Shown: positions 1 to 5,985 of the stretch, piece by piece
How positions within the stretch are numbered: position 1 is the stretch's first letter
Layout: the number at the start of each line of letters is the position of its first letter
Source: Euryarchaeota archaeon UBA346
GTDB lineage: Archaea > Thermoplasmatota > E2 > DHVEG-1
Direction: 5' to 3'
Length of the DNA stretch: 12,322 nucleotides
Assembly: GCA_002496355.1 (NCBI GenBank)
Contig: DAJP01000091.1
Span: forward strand, 1 to 12,322
Made by a program: the position numbers and the translations under genes
The notes under the pieces: generated by a model
Seen by the model: only the letters and a program-made list of their open reading frames with translations
Told to the model about the DNA's origin: nothing
Databases searched by the model: none

Positions 1-1539
1 GCTATCAATCATACATGGCCAAGCTCATATCAACCTTTCACGTCAGCGTATTGGTTAGGGAATGGGACTATTCTACGTCCAATATGCTCAGGCGGGGGTG
101 GGATTCAAAAAATTTTATGGGACGGAACACTCGCATGGGACTACAGATATACCGTCAGCGGTTGTACCTGCCATCATGACATTAAATGTCTCCCCAATGG
201 AAACGTGCTGATGATCGTGTGGGAAACACGAACACGTAATGAGGCGATCGCTGCGGGACGGAACCCAGATACCATCCCGGGAAATACCTTTACGTCTGAT
301 AAGATCATCGAGATCAAACAAACAGGTCCGACAAGCGGGACGGTTGTTTGGGAATGGCATGTCTGGGACCATCTCATCCAGGATTATGATGCGTCAAAAG
401 CAAATTATGGTATCGTGGGAGACCACCCGGAATTAATTGACATCAATTATGGTGATTTTTTTGTCGGAGATTGGCTCCATACGAACTCGGTTGATTACAA
501 CTCCACATTTGACCAAATACTCATCGACATCCATAATTTCAATGAAGTCTGGGTTGTTGATCACAGCACGACGACAGAGGAGGCCGCGGGTCACAGCGGC
601 GGAAATAGTGGGAATGGAGGCGATCTCTTGTATCGTTGGGGCAATCCAGAGGCATACGATGCCGGGGTTGCAAATGATCAAAAATTATTCTTCCAGCATG
701 GTGCGTCATGGATACCATCCGGATATCCTGGTGAAGGACATATCCTTGTCTTCAACAACGGCAACAACCGTCCGAGTGGGCAATATTCTTCAGTAGATGA
801 ATTTGCTCCACCCAAGGATTCCAATGGAGAGTATTATCTCGAACCAGGTTCTGCATATGGGCCGGAGGACTATACATGGACCTATACTGCGTCTCCACCA
901 ACATCATTCTATTCCACCGTCTTCGGTGGTGCGCAACGCCTGAAGGACGGCAATACCCTTATCTGTGGTGGTACGACGGGAAAGTTCTTCGAAGTCACCC
1001 CTGATGAAGCCACGGTGTGGCAGTATACCAACCCCTATCCGAACCCATCTCAGAACCATGTGTTTAAAATCGATTATCTCCCTCTGGAAGAACCTCCGCA
1101 GCCTCCACAGAACAATACCCCTGATCTTGAGTGCGTTGGTACTCTTTCATGGACCGATATTGATCCAGGTGCAACCGTGGTGGGGAGTTTTCAGCTTCAC
1201 AATATCGGGGATGCAGGTTCCCGGTTGAACTGGACAGTTGATGCCTCTTCAATCACCTGGGGAACATGGTCCTTCCTTCCAGCATCGGGGGAAGATTTAA
1301 CTCCAGAGGAGGGGCAAGTGACTGTACAGGTATCAGTTATTGCTCCAAATGAAAAAAATACGGAATTTCAAGGTGAACTGAGAATAGAGAACCAAGACAA
1401 TTCCACGGATTTCGAGGTAATTCCCGTATATCTCAAAACGCCATTATGTCTGGATCTATCGTTCCAGTGGGCTCTTAAGCATTTTTTCCAAGAGTTCCAG
1501 CATGCGTTTCCTCTGCTACGACATCTGTTAGGGTATTGA
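1..1539 (+). CDS. Secreted arylsulfotransferase-like beta-propeller protein with C-terminal Ig-like domain and FxxxF-P-L tail (5' end outside window)
   Basis: The frame is open from base 1, so the gene starts upstream; 512 residues are visible. Residues about 1-360 look like the arylsulfotransferase (ASST) beta-propeller family. Blade-type repeats of the form H-D-I-x-x-L-P-N-G-N (from about base 172) and L-K-D-G-N-T-L (about base 940) are present. Several histidines sit in conserved-looking contexts: HHD (H58-H59), WLHTNS (H160), VDHST (H188) and QHGASW (H233). In true ASSTs such histidines line the sulfate-transfer site, but which one would be catalytic here cannot be assigned. After a proline/glutamine linker, bases about 1123-1440 encode an Ig-like (BACON-like) beta domain. 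The last 18 residues form the FFQEF...PLL tail shared with two other genes in the window. The protein is presumably extracellular; its signal peptide would be outside the window. A sulfotransferase role is inferred from the family only, and a non-catalytic propeller is possible. Confidence 0.8.
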   Translation, partial: AINHTWPSSYQPFTSAYWLGNGTILRPICSGGGGIQKILWDGTLAWDYRYTVSGCTCHHDIKCLPNGNVLMIVWETRTRNEAIAAGRNPDTIPGNTFTSDKIIEIKQTGPTSGTVVWEWHVWDHLIQDYDASKANYGIVGDHPELIDINYGDFFVGDWLHTNSVDYNSTFDQILIDIHNFNEVWVVDHSTTTEEAAGHSGGNSGNGGDLLYRWGNPEAYDAGVANDQKLFFQHGASWIPSGYPGEGHILVFNNGNNRPSGQYSSVDEFAPPKDSNGEYYLEPGSAYGPEDYTWTYTASPPTSFYSTVFGGAQRLKDGNTLICGGTTGKFFEVTPDEATVWQYTNPYPNPSQNHVFKIDYLPLEEPPQPPQNNTPDLECVGTLSWTDIDPGATVVGSFQLHNIGDAGSRLNWTVDASSITWGTWSFLPASGEDLTPEEGQVTVQVSVIAPNEKNTEFQGELRIENQDNSTDFEVIPVYLKTPLCLDLSFQWALKHFFQEFQHAFPLLRHLLGY

Positions 1540-1551
1540 ACAGCCATAACG

Positions 1552-1562
1552 TATTTTTCTTT
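1552..1562 (+). terminator. Weak T-rich termination region after the propeller gene
   Basis: A T-rich stretch (runs of five and four T) starts about a dozen bases after the stop codon at 1537-1539. I see no good stem before it. Archaeal RNA polymerase can terminate on T-rich DNA without a hairpin, so this is a plausible but weak site. Confidence 0.3.
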
Positions 1563-1628
1563 TGATTCACACAAAAAAAAATTATCAGACAATCGCGTCG
1601 ATGCTCTTGCTCAGTATTTTTATCTTTT

Positions 1629-1644
1629 CCAAAACATTTAAATG
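1629..1644 (+). promoter_or_regulatory. Putative BRE/TATA promoter of the 1696 gene
   Basis: CCAAAA followed by ATTTAAATG resembles an archaeal BRE plus TATA box. A transcript starting about 25 bases downstream (near 1665) would give a leader of roughly 30 bases, including GGGGAAG at 1679-1685 as a weak ribosome binding site 10 bases before the ATG. Confidence 0.45.
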
Positions 1645-1695
1645 AATCCAAATTATATTAATCAATGACGTGTTAAAAGGGGAAGTCGAAAATAT

Positions 1696-2916
1696 ATGAG
1701 AAGTAGAAAAACACTTTTAAAAGAATTCGGTGTTTTGCTCATCGTATCATTGATGGTTTTATCATCTATCGTTGTGACCGCAAATGGACCATTGGTGAAG
1801 GATTCAAAGATCGAATATACTCATGAATCGATGATAAACCAGGATCCTATCAGACAAAAAGATACACAAAACAGAGAAGTATTATTATCTGAAGGTTTTG
1901 AAGGGAATTTTCCACCAACAGGATGGACAAGAATCATCACAAACACGGGATATTGTGATAGTTATCCGCAATACTCAGCTCACTGGAATCAATCTTCAGA
2001 TGTTGTTCATAACGGAACAAAGGCAGCATATGTGTGGTGGGATTACCAACATCAAGATGAGTGGTTGATAACTCCTGAAATAAATCTCGTCGGGATCCCT
2101 AATGGGATACTTACCTTTTGGTCCTACGGCTATGAAGGATCAACCTACAATGACCATTACTATGTAAAAATATCAACGGATAATGGAGTAACATGGACCG
2201 AGCTCTTTGACCTGAGTTCATTCCCACCAAATCAAGGATGGAATTCTTACACTAGCCCCTATGTAATCGATTTAGCAGCGTATCAAGGTCAGATAATACA
2301 ACTCGCCTGGCATGTCGTATCTCCTCAAAACGATGGAATATGGTATCAATGGTGTATCGATGACGTTGAAGTGACTGGTGGAGACAACATACCGCCAGTG
2401 ACGACCTGTACCATAACAGGTACTTATGAAACGATTATCACCTTCACCGCAACAGATGACATGTCCGGTGTGGATTACACGAAATACAAACTCGACAACG
2501 GTGCATGGATTGAGTATAACGCGCCGATCATAGTAACTGCTGTTGGGGACCACATCGTGTACTATTACTCCGTGGATAACGCAGGGAACGTCGAAGCGGA
2601 GAAACACAATACTTTTACGACCCAATTAGCGATCACGATAACGATTAAAGGTGGATTGGGTGTTTCTGTAACCATTAAAAATGTAGGGACCATCAATCTC
2701 ACTGATATTGATTGGTCAATGGCACTTGATGGAAAATTGATATTTGCTGGAAAAACCAAATCTGGGATCCTTTATACGCTGGCTGTTGGAGAAGAAGTCA
2801 CTATAAAAGACTCAGTGATAGGTTTTGGCAGGACCGGTATTGGGATTAGTGCAGGAACCGTGGATGCAAGTGCATCAGGGACCATCCTTTTGTTTTTCGT
2901 CATCGGAGTAAAATAA
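1696..2916 (+). CDS. Secreted choice-of-anchor J / Ig-like adhesin-type protein with C-terminal anchor-like module
   Basis: 406 residues. Residues 1-30 are a signal peptide (basic RSRK start, hydrophobic core, small residues near 28). Residues about 63-227 match the choice-of-anchor J / cleaved-adhesin beta-sandwich type: SEGFEGNFPPTGW opening, W-L-I-T-P-E-I strand, F-W-S-Y-G-Y strand, and a closing W-C-I-D-D-V-E-V. Residues about 232-308 form an Ig-like repeat of the type ending D-N-A-G-N-V-E, common in extracellular binding proteins. Residues 311-406 are a glycine- and threonine-rich module (GGLGVSVTIKNVGT ... VIGFGRTGI) ending in the hydrophobic ILLFFVIGVK. No catalytic motif is visible, so binding or adhesion on the cell surface is the likely job. 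The ATG at 1696 is chosen because the signal peptide starts there and a weak SD precedes it. A terminator hairpin overlaps its stop codon. Confidence 0.85.
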   Translation: MRSRKTLLKEFGVLLIVSLMVLSSIVVTANGPLVKDSKIEYTHESMINQDPIRQKDTQNREVLLSEGFEGNFPPTGWTRIITNTGYCDSYPQYSAHWNQSSDVVHNGTKAAYVWWDYQHQDEWLITPEINLVGIPNGILTFWSYGYEGSTYNDHYYVKISTDNGVTWTELFDLSSFPPNQGWNSYTSPYVIDLAAYQGQIIQLAWHVVSPQNDGIWYQWCIDDVEVTGGDNIPPVTTCTITGTYETIITFTATDDMSGVDYTKYKLDNGAWIEYNAPIIVTAVGDHIVYYYSVDNAGNVEAEKHNTFTTQLAITITIKGGLGVSVTIKNVGTINLTDIDWSMALDGKLIFAGKTKSGILYTLAVGEEVTIKDSVIGFGRTGIGISAGTVDASASGTILLFFVIGVK

Positions 2917-2935
2917 ACTCCGCCTACTTTTTTTT
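2904..2935 (+). terminator. Hairpin plus T8 terminator overlapping the stop codon of the 1696 gene
   Basis: CGGAGT (2904-2909) pairs with ACTCCG (2917-2922) around a 7-base loop that includes the TAA stop. Five bases later comes a run of eight T (2928-2935). This has the form of a factor-independent terminator placed right at the gene end. Confidence 0.6.
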
Positions 2936-2965
2936 GTCTTATTTGGTTCGTACAAAAAATATGGT

Positions 2966-3000
2966 TAGTATACGGGGTGAACTGTAACCCCGATGTACTA
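2966..3000. repeat. Imperfect dyad upstream of the TMEM175-like gene
   Basis: CGGGGT (2973-2978) and ACCCCG (2987-2992) form a 6-bp perfect dyad around an 8-base spacer. Outside a small internal mismatch, TAGTA (2966-2970) pairs with TACTA (2996-3000). It is GC-rich in an AT-rich intergenic region, has no T-tract after it, and ends 19 bases before a TATA box. That favours a protein-binding operator or activator site over a terminator. Confidence 0.4.
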
Positions 3001-3018
3001 TGTCCACCCCCGACATCT

Positions 3019-3029
3019 CTTTATAAATC
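3019..3029 (+). promoter_or_regulatory. Putative TATA box of the 3113 gene
   Basis: CTTTATAAATC is close to the archaeal TATA consensus. It predicts a start near 3050 and a leader of about 60 bases. A second, weaker TATA-like stretch (CATATAATA, 3087-3095) would give an almost leaderless transcript instead. Confidence 0.45.
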
Positions 3030-3112
3030 AACAGAAAAAATGTTTCTCATTTCGTATAGAATTTGTGATAAAGTTTTTGTGGTCGACATATAATACATGA
3101 TATGGGAAAGAT

Positions 3113-3700
3113 ATGCTTCATGATACTCCAATTGAGAAATTGACCACAGCGGTGTTTGGATTCGCCCTTGCGGTTGGTGCACTGTCTCTTACGAAAGCAA
3201 ACCCGGAGACGATCGCTGATGTTGTTGGAGGGCTTGTCCTGTTTAGTCTCAGCTTCATCATCTTAGTTGTCATCTGGTGGGGAACCAGCGACATTATGTC
3301 CAAAATCAACCAGGGTAACCCGGTCACTATTCTCTTGAACATTGTGTTGTTGTTTTTTGTCGCAATCGAGCCGTACCTGCTGAATATTCTTAATGCGAGT
3401 GCTGAATTGTTTCCCTTGTCATCCTCGCTGTATGCCATTGACATGGCGTTTTTGATGGCGATGTCAGCTGCACTTTGTCATATTCTAATTAAAGAAAATA
3501 AAGCATCTCTTACTGCACAGCAGCTCCACCATTTCATTATCGGGAGAAATAACCAGTTTGTATGTTCAGGGCTCTTCTTCATTTCTTGTTTACCTTGGTT
3601 CCTTGAATGGACGCTGGGTGGGATGTCCGTGCGGGTTCTCATCTGGTTTGCCACCCTTGCATTCTCGCTTATCATATCATCCAGAAATAGAAACAAGTAA
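3113..3700 (+). CDS. TMEM175-like (DUF1211 family) six-helix membrane protein
   Basis: 195 residues with six predicted membrane helices at about 9-28, 34-58, 69-93, 107-127, 149-166 and 171-190. The order and character of the segments fit the TMEM175 / DUF1211 family: a small-residue-rich first helix (AVFGFALAVGALSL), helix 2 ending in V-I-W-W-G, helix 3 with N-I-V-L-L-F-F-V-A-I-E-P, and helix 4 beginning L-Y-A-I-D. Known members include potassium-selective channels of the lysosome and of prokaryotes, acting as tetramers in the membrane. The usual R-x(3)-F-S-D-G signature of helix 1 is not present; the corresponding place reads TTAVFGFAL. Ion conduction is therefore uncertain. The start is the only ATG downstream of an in-frame stop at 3098; GGGAAAG just before it is a weak binding site. 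Transcribed alone. Confidence 0.65.
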   Translation: MLHDTPIEKLTTAVFGFALAVGALSLTKANPETIADVVGGLVLFSLSFIILVVIWWGTSDIMSKINQGNPVTILLNIVLLFFVAIEPYLLNILNASAELFPLSSSLYAIDMAFLMAMSAALCHILIKENKASLTAQQLHHFIIGRNNQFVCSGLFFISCLPWFLEWTLGGMSVRVLIWFATLAFSLIISSRNRNK

Positions 3701-3755
3701 GAACCCATTTATTAAATAAACATGAAAATTGAACATTCAACTAATATGAATCTAA

Positions 3756-3769
3756 TTTTTTTTATTTTT
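3756..3769 (+). terminator. T-rich termination tract after the TMEM175-like gene
   Basis: T8-A-T5 lies 55 bases after the stop codon in a region without coding signal. There is no convincing stem, which is acceptable for archaeal termination. Confidence 0.4.
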
Positions 3770-3832
3770 GTACAAGAAATTGAAAAATAATCTTTTGTAG
3801 TAGGATACTATTCTGTTGTTTGAGGTAATAAT

Positions 3833-4123
3833 ATGGGAAAAAAAATAATCGGCATATTGTTTGTCGGGCTGGTGTTAGCACTGGTTCTTCCAGTCGTAAG
3901 CGCTTACGCGGATTATGATAAAGAACTCTCCGCGATCGGCGTGATTCGGATCGACCAGGCCAATTCTGAAATAAAAGGATTCGTAATCTTCGGAGACAAC
4001 GACGGTGAAGTCCTTCGACTCACCTTTATCAAGATAGCATTCGACGATGGCTACGCACCGATAGAGTTAGGTGGAAAGATTCCATTCTTTGGACATCATA
4101 TAAAATACAATCCTGCAGATTAA
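3833..4123 (+). CDS. Small secreted protein of unknown function
   Basis: 96 residues. Residues 1-24 are a clear signal peptide (MGKK basic start, hydrophobic core, V-V-S-A-Y-A cleavage region). The mature part of about 70 residues has alternating hydrophobic/polar strands (SAIGVIRI, IKGFVIFGDNDGEVLRLTFIKIAF) with a G-D-N-D-G turn, then a short segment GGKIPFFGHHIKYNP. It looks like a compact beta domain. I do not recognise a named family, though similar small secreted proteins recur, from memory, in related archaea. TGAGGT at 3821-3826 is a good ribosome binding site six bases before the ATG and fixes the start. The gene is monocistronic, bounded by a T-tract upstream and a strong hairpin terminator downstream. 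Confidence 0.8.
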   Translation: MGKKIIGILFVGLVLALVLPVVSAYADYDKELSAIGVIRIDQANSEIKGFVIFGDNDGEVLRLTFIKIAFDDGYAPIELGGKIPFFGHHIKYNPAD

Positions 4124-4130
4124 AACCAAT

Positions 4131-4164
4131 GAAACGAAACTTTTTCGTTTCCTCTTTTTTTTTT
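4131..4164 (+). terminator. Strong hairpin/T10 terminator after the small secreted protein
   Basis: GAAACGAAA (4131-4139) pairs perfectly with TTTCGTTTC (4143-4151) around a 3-base loop, followed after three bases by ten T (4155-4164). Ten A (4165-4174) follow directly, so the T10A10 block is itself symmetric and could also act on transcripts from the other strand. This is the clearest terminator in the window. Confidence 0.75.
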
Positions 4165-4173
4165 AAAAAAAAA

Positions 4174-4183
4174 ATTCATATAA
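4174..4183 (+). promoter_or_regulatory. TATA-like box before the 4211-4292 hairpin
   Basis: TTCATATAAG directly after the A10 run resembles an archaeal TATA box. It would start transcription near 4204, just before the hairpin. The match is modest and the region is AT-rich, so chance is a real alternative. Confidence 0.25.
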
Positions 4184-4204
4184 GTTCTTTTCTTTTTGAT
4201 GAAT

Positions 4205-4372
4205 CGAAAATGGGGAGTCTAGGAGAAAGGAGGATAAAGAAGAGAAGAACGGTATGAAAGAAATCTCTTTGTTATCTTCAAGTGACTCCCCAATAGATAT
4301 ATTGTTTGTGTTGCCTAAAAAACATTTGGTGACGATTATGGATATCTCTTTACTTTTTTTGTATTTTTTTTC
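4205..4372 (+). ncRNA. Candidate structured small RNA (non-coding stretch 4124-4609)
   Basis: The stretch between the terminator at 4164 and the gene near 4610 has no convincing gene. It does hold a long imperfect hairpin with three stems. Stem 1 is 4211-4219 with 4284-4292 (9 bp, TGGGGAGTC/GACTCCCCA). Stem 2 is 4230-4237 with 4272-4279 (8 pairs including one G-T). Stem 3 is 4239-4245 with 4264-4270 (7 pairs including one G-T), separated from stem 2 by a single A-G mismatch. The loop is 4246-4263. A TATA-like box lies upstream and T-runs (4350-4372 region) downstream, so a short transcript of about 165 bases is conceivable. The ends given are guesses from those signals. A 46-codon frame starts at 4254 but has no well-placed ribosome binding site. 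Confidence 0.25.
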
Positions 4373-4596
4373 CATTCGTGCAAAAATTAGATGAAACGTG
4401 GTAGTATCAATCACTATTTACGGTGTGGGGAAATCGATTCGTTTCGATACCCTTTAAAAGAGAATCTTGACTGTTCCTCCAGGCTTTTGACCTACTTCTG
4501 AACGTCAGAGGATTCTACTAAATACCCACATTTTAACTGAAAAACATCATAACAAGAAACATCACATATAGAAGGGTGAGAAAAATATTAAATACA

Positions 4597-4612
4597 GTGG
4601 AGTAAATAGATG
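4597..4612 (+). promoter_or_regulatory. Ribosome binding site and ATG that suggest the 4666 gene really starts at 4610
   Basis: GTGGAG ends at 4602, seven bases before an ATG at 4610. That ATG opens a 13-codon frame ending at TAA 4649, out of frame by one base with the membrane protein. No such signal precedes the in-frame ATG at 4666. Confidence 0.45.
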
Positions 4613-4665
4613 ATACTTGTGGAGGGAACCAAACGGAGAAAAGAACGATAAAAATATCGTTACTC

Positions 4666-5112
4666 ATGTATACCGCTTTGTTACTGTGTGCTTTGGTAGA
4701 TCTCATCTTATCATACAACTATTATGTCTATGATACCAAGATTTTTGTCAACAGTGAATCAAACATCGAGTTTGTCAAATTCCTGACACAGGGACTCTTT
4801 CCGTTCAATAATATCATTAAATTCATCTTCGCCTTACCACTCTTATTATTTCTTTTAAGCTGGTTTGATATCTTTCGTGAACACATGGCGGGCACCCCTC
4901 TGTTTTTTATCGAGCGTTTTGGGAGGACGTTTACCTTAGCAATCCCTAGTCTGTTCTGTGTCTCGTACAGCTTCTCAGGAATCACGTGGTACACGAATTC
5001 ACAAGTGATTTATGATATTCTTTCCATAGTTGAGACCATGATTCATGGGTCAATCATGATTGTCATATGTTCTCTTTTCTTGTTGACTCTGTATCTTTTA
5101 TGCGGTCAATAA
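4666..5112 (+). CDS. Four-helix membrane protein of unknown function (N-terminus uncertain, possible frameshift)
   Basis: 148 residues from the in-frame ATG. Predicted membrane helices lie at about 2-20 (starting right at the N-terminus), 47-68, 88-107 and 115-145. Between helices 1 and 2 is a polar loop (YDTKIFVNSESNIEFVKFLTQG), and between 2 and 3 a loop with F-I-E-R-F-G-R-T. No family is recognised. The ATG at 4666 lacks a ribosome binding site and would leave helix 1 without a basic flank. In-frame codons run open back to 4606 without another start codon. If one A were added to the A4 run at 4639-4642, the ATG at 4610, which has a good SD, would give the N-terminus MILVEGTKRRKRTIKISLLM, a natural basic flank for helix 1. 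A sequencing indel, a real mutation or recoding could explain this. The gene stands alone. Confidence 0.6.
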   Translation: MYTALLLCALVDLILSYNYYVYDTKIFVNSESNIEFVKFLTQGLFPFNNIIKFIFALPLLLFLLSWFDIFREHMAGTPLFFIERFGRTFTLAIPSLFCVSYSFSGITWYTNSQVIYDILSIVETMIHGSIMIVICSLFLLTLYLLCGQ

Positions 5113-5195
5113 CAAAGAGAACCAATAAAACGTGAGATACGAACCCGGAGCATGCTTTAAAGAAATCGAATACATGACAATAAATTATGATGATA

Positions 5196-5206
5196 AGATA
5201 TAAATA
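5196..5206 (+). promoter_or_regulatory. Putative TATA box of the 5260 gene
   Basis: AGATATAAATA predicts transcription from about 5228 and a leader of about 30 bases that carries the GGGGGAGG ribosome binding site. Confidence 0.5.
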
Positions 5207-5259
5207 GTATAGGAGATTGTTATCTGTAATGAACCCATGTTTTGGGGGAGGAAGAAACC

Positions 5260-5955
5260 ATGAGAAAGAAATCCATCGGAATACTTATTTTAATGCTGAT
5301 GACCGCCCCATTGGTGTCGGCGACAACGACTAATCTGACTGAAATCCAAACGAAAGCATCGCAGACTGTGTTGTTTCAACCTATCTTGTTAAACTGGGGT
5401 GTAGATCAAGAACAAACCGAGAACTGTGGACATGGTATAATCCTTACCAGCCCTTGGACGTATGCCCAACGGTTCACACCAGCAAAAGAGAAACTAACTG
5501 CGGTTCGACTCCATATTTTTAAATACGGGGCACCTCCAGGAGTTCAAATAACAGTGTCCATTCGAGAAAATCTCACAAGTTCCAATCTAGCGACGAAAAC
5601 AATCGATGCTAGCGACATTACTATCGAAAGTACCGGTACATGGGTCCTATTTGATTTTGAGGATATCACGGTGACTCCAGGGAGCACCTATTTTATTGTC
5701 TGTTCCGGCAGTGCTGGTGATGAGACCAATGCCTATTGTTGGTTTTACAACAATGAGGACACCTACTCTGGCGGAGAAGCATGGATAAAACCAGATGAAG
5801 TCTCTGTATGGACGAATTTTACCCACGGTGGTTTCAACCCGGATGATTTCTGTTTTAAGACGTATTTTCGAAAACCATTCGGCGGTTCAATCTGGTCATG
5901 GGAACAATTCATCAAACGATTCCCAACAGTTCTACCAGAACTCAAAAATCTCTAG
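5260..5955 (+). CDS. Secreted single-domain beta-sandwich protein with FxxxF-P-L C-terminal tail
   Basis: 231 residues from the ATG at 5260, which has GGGGGAGG (5244-5251) eight bases upstream; an in-frame TTG at 5242 lies before this SD and is rejected. Residues 1-21 are a signal peptide (MRKK, hydrophobic core, L-V-S-A). Residues about 45-205 look like one beta-sandwich of the kind found in extracellular carbohydrate- or surface-binding modules: AQRFTP..EKLTAVRLHIFKYG, WVLFDFEDITVTPGSTYFIV, and an aromatic patch YCWFYNNEDTYSGGEAW. I see no enzymatic motif. Residues 208-231 end in WSWEQFIKRFPTVLPELKNL, which aligns without gaps with the tails of the 1-1539 and 8525-10180 proteins. The simplest reading is a surface-attached binding domain whose tail targets or anchors it. 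It converges on the SCP2 gene, with 28 bases between stops. Confidence 0.8.
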   Translation: MRKKSIGILILMLMTAPLVSATTTNLTEIQTKASQTVLFQPILLNWGVDQEQTENCGHGIILTSPWTYAQRFTPAKEKLTAVRLHIFKYGAPPGVQITVSIRENLTSSNLATKTIDASDITIESTGTWVLFDFEDITVTPGSTYFIVCSGSAGDETNAYCWFYNNEDTYSGGEAWIKPDEVSVWTNFTHGGFNPDDFCFKTYFRKPFGGSIWSWEQFIKRFPTVLPELKNL

Positions 5956-5976
5956 AGACACCTAAGAATCCTCTTC

Positions 5977-5985
5977 TTTTTTTTT
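5977..5985 (+). terminator. T9 tract between convergent genes
   Basis: Nine T begin 22 bases after the stop of the 5260 gene and overlap the end of the convergent SCP2 gene. No clear stem precedes it, so this is likely a T-tract archaeal terminator for the plus-strand transcript only. Confidence 0.4.

Noticed and set aside
4254..4394. 46-codon frame on the plus strand with a hydrophobic C-terminus
   Set aside because: The nearest SD-like sequence (GGAGG at 4229-4233) is 20 bases from the ATG, and the frame begins inside the loop of the hairpin. Nothing else supports it.
4163..4414. 83-codon frame on the minus strand in the intergenic stretch
   Set aside because: It has low-complexity Lys/Ser/Phe composition, no ribosome binding site before its start, and it runs through the T10A10 block and the long hairpin, so it is probably chance in AT-rich DNA.
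4424..4450. Short dyad ATCGA...TCGAT near 4436-4448
   Set aside because: The arms are only five bases in an AT-rich region with no promoter or gene start nearby, so it is expected by chance.
5242..5259. TTG start at 5242 for the secreted beta protein
   Set aside because: It lies just before the GGGGGAGG ribosome binding site. The ATG at 5260 has the right spacing and gives a clean signal peptide.
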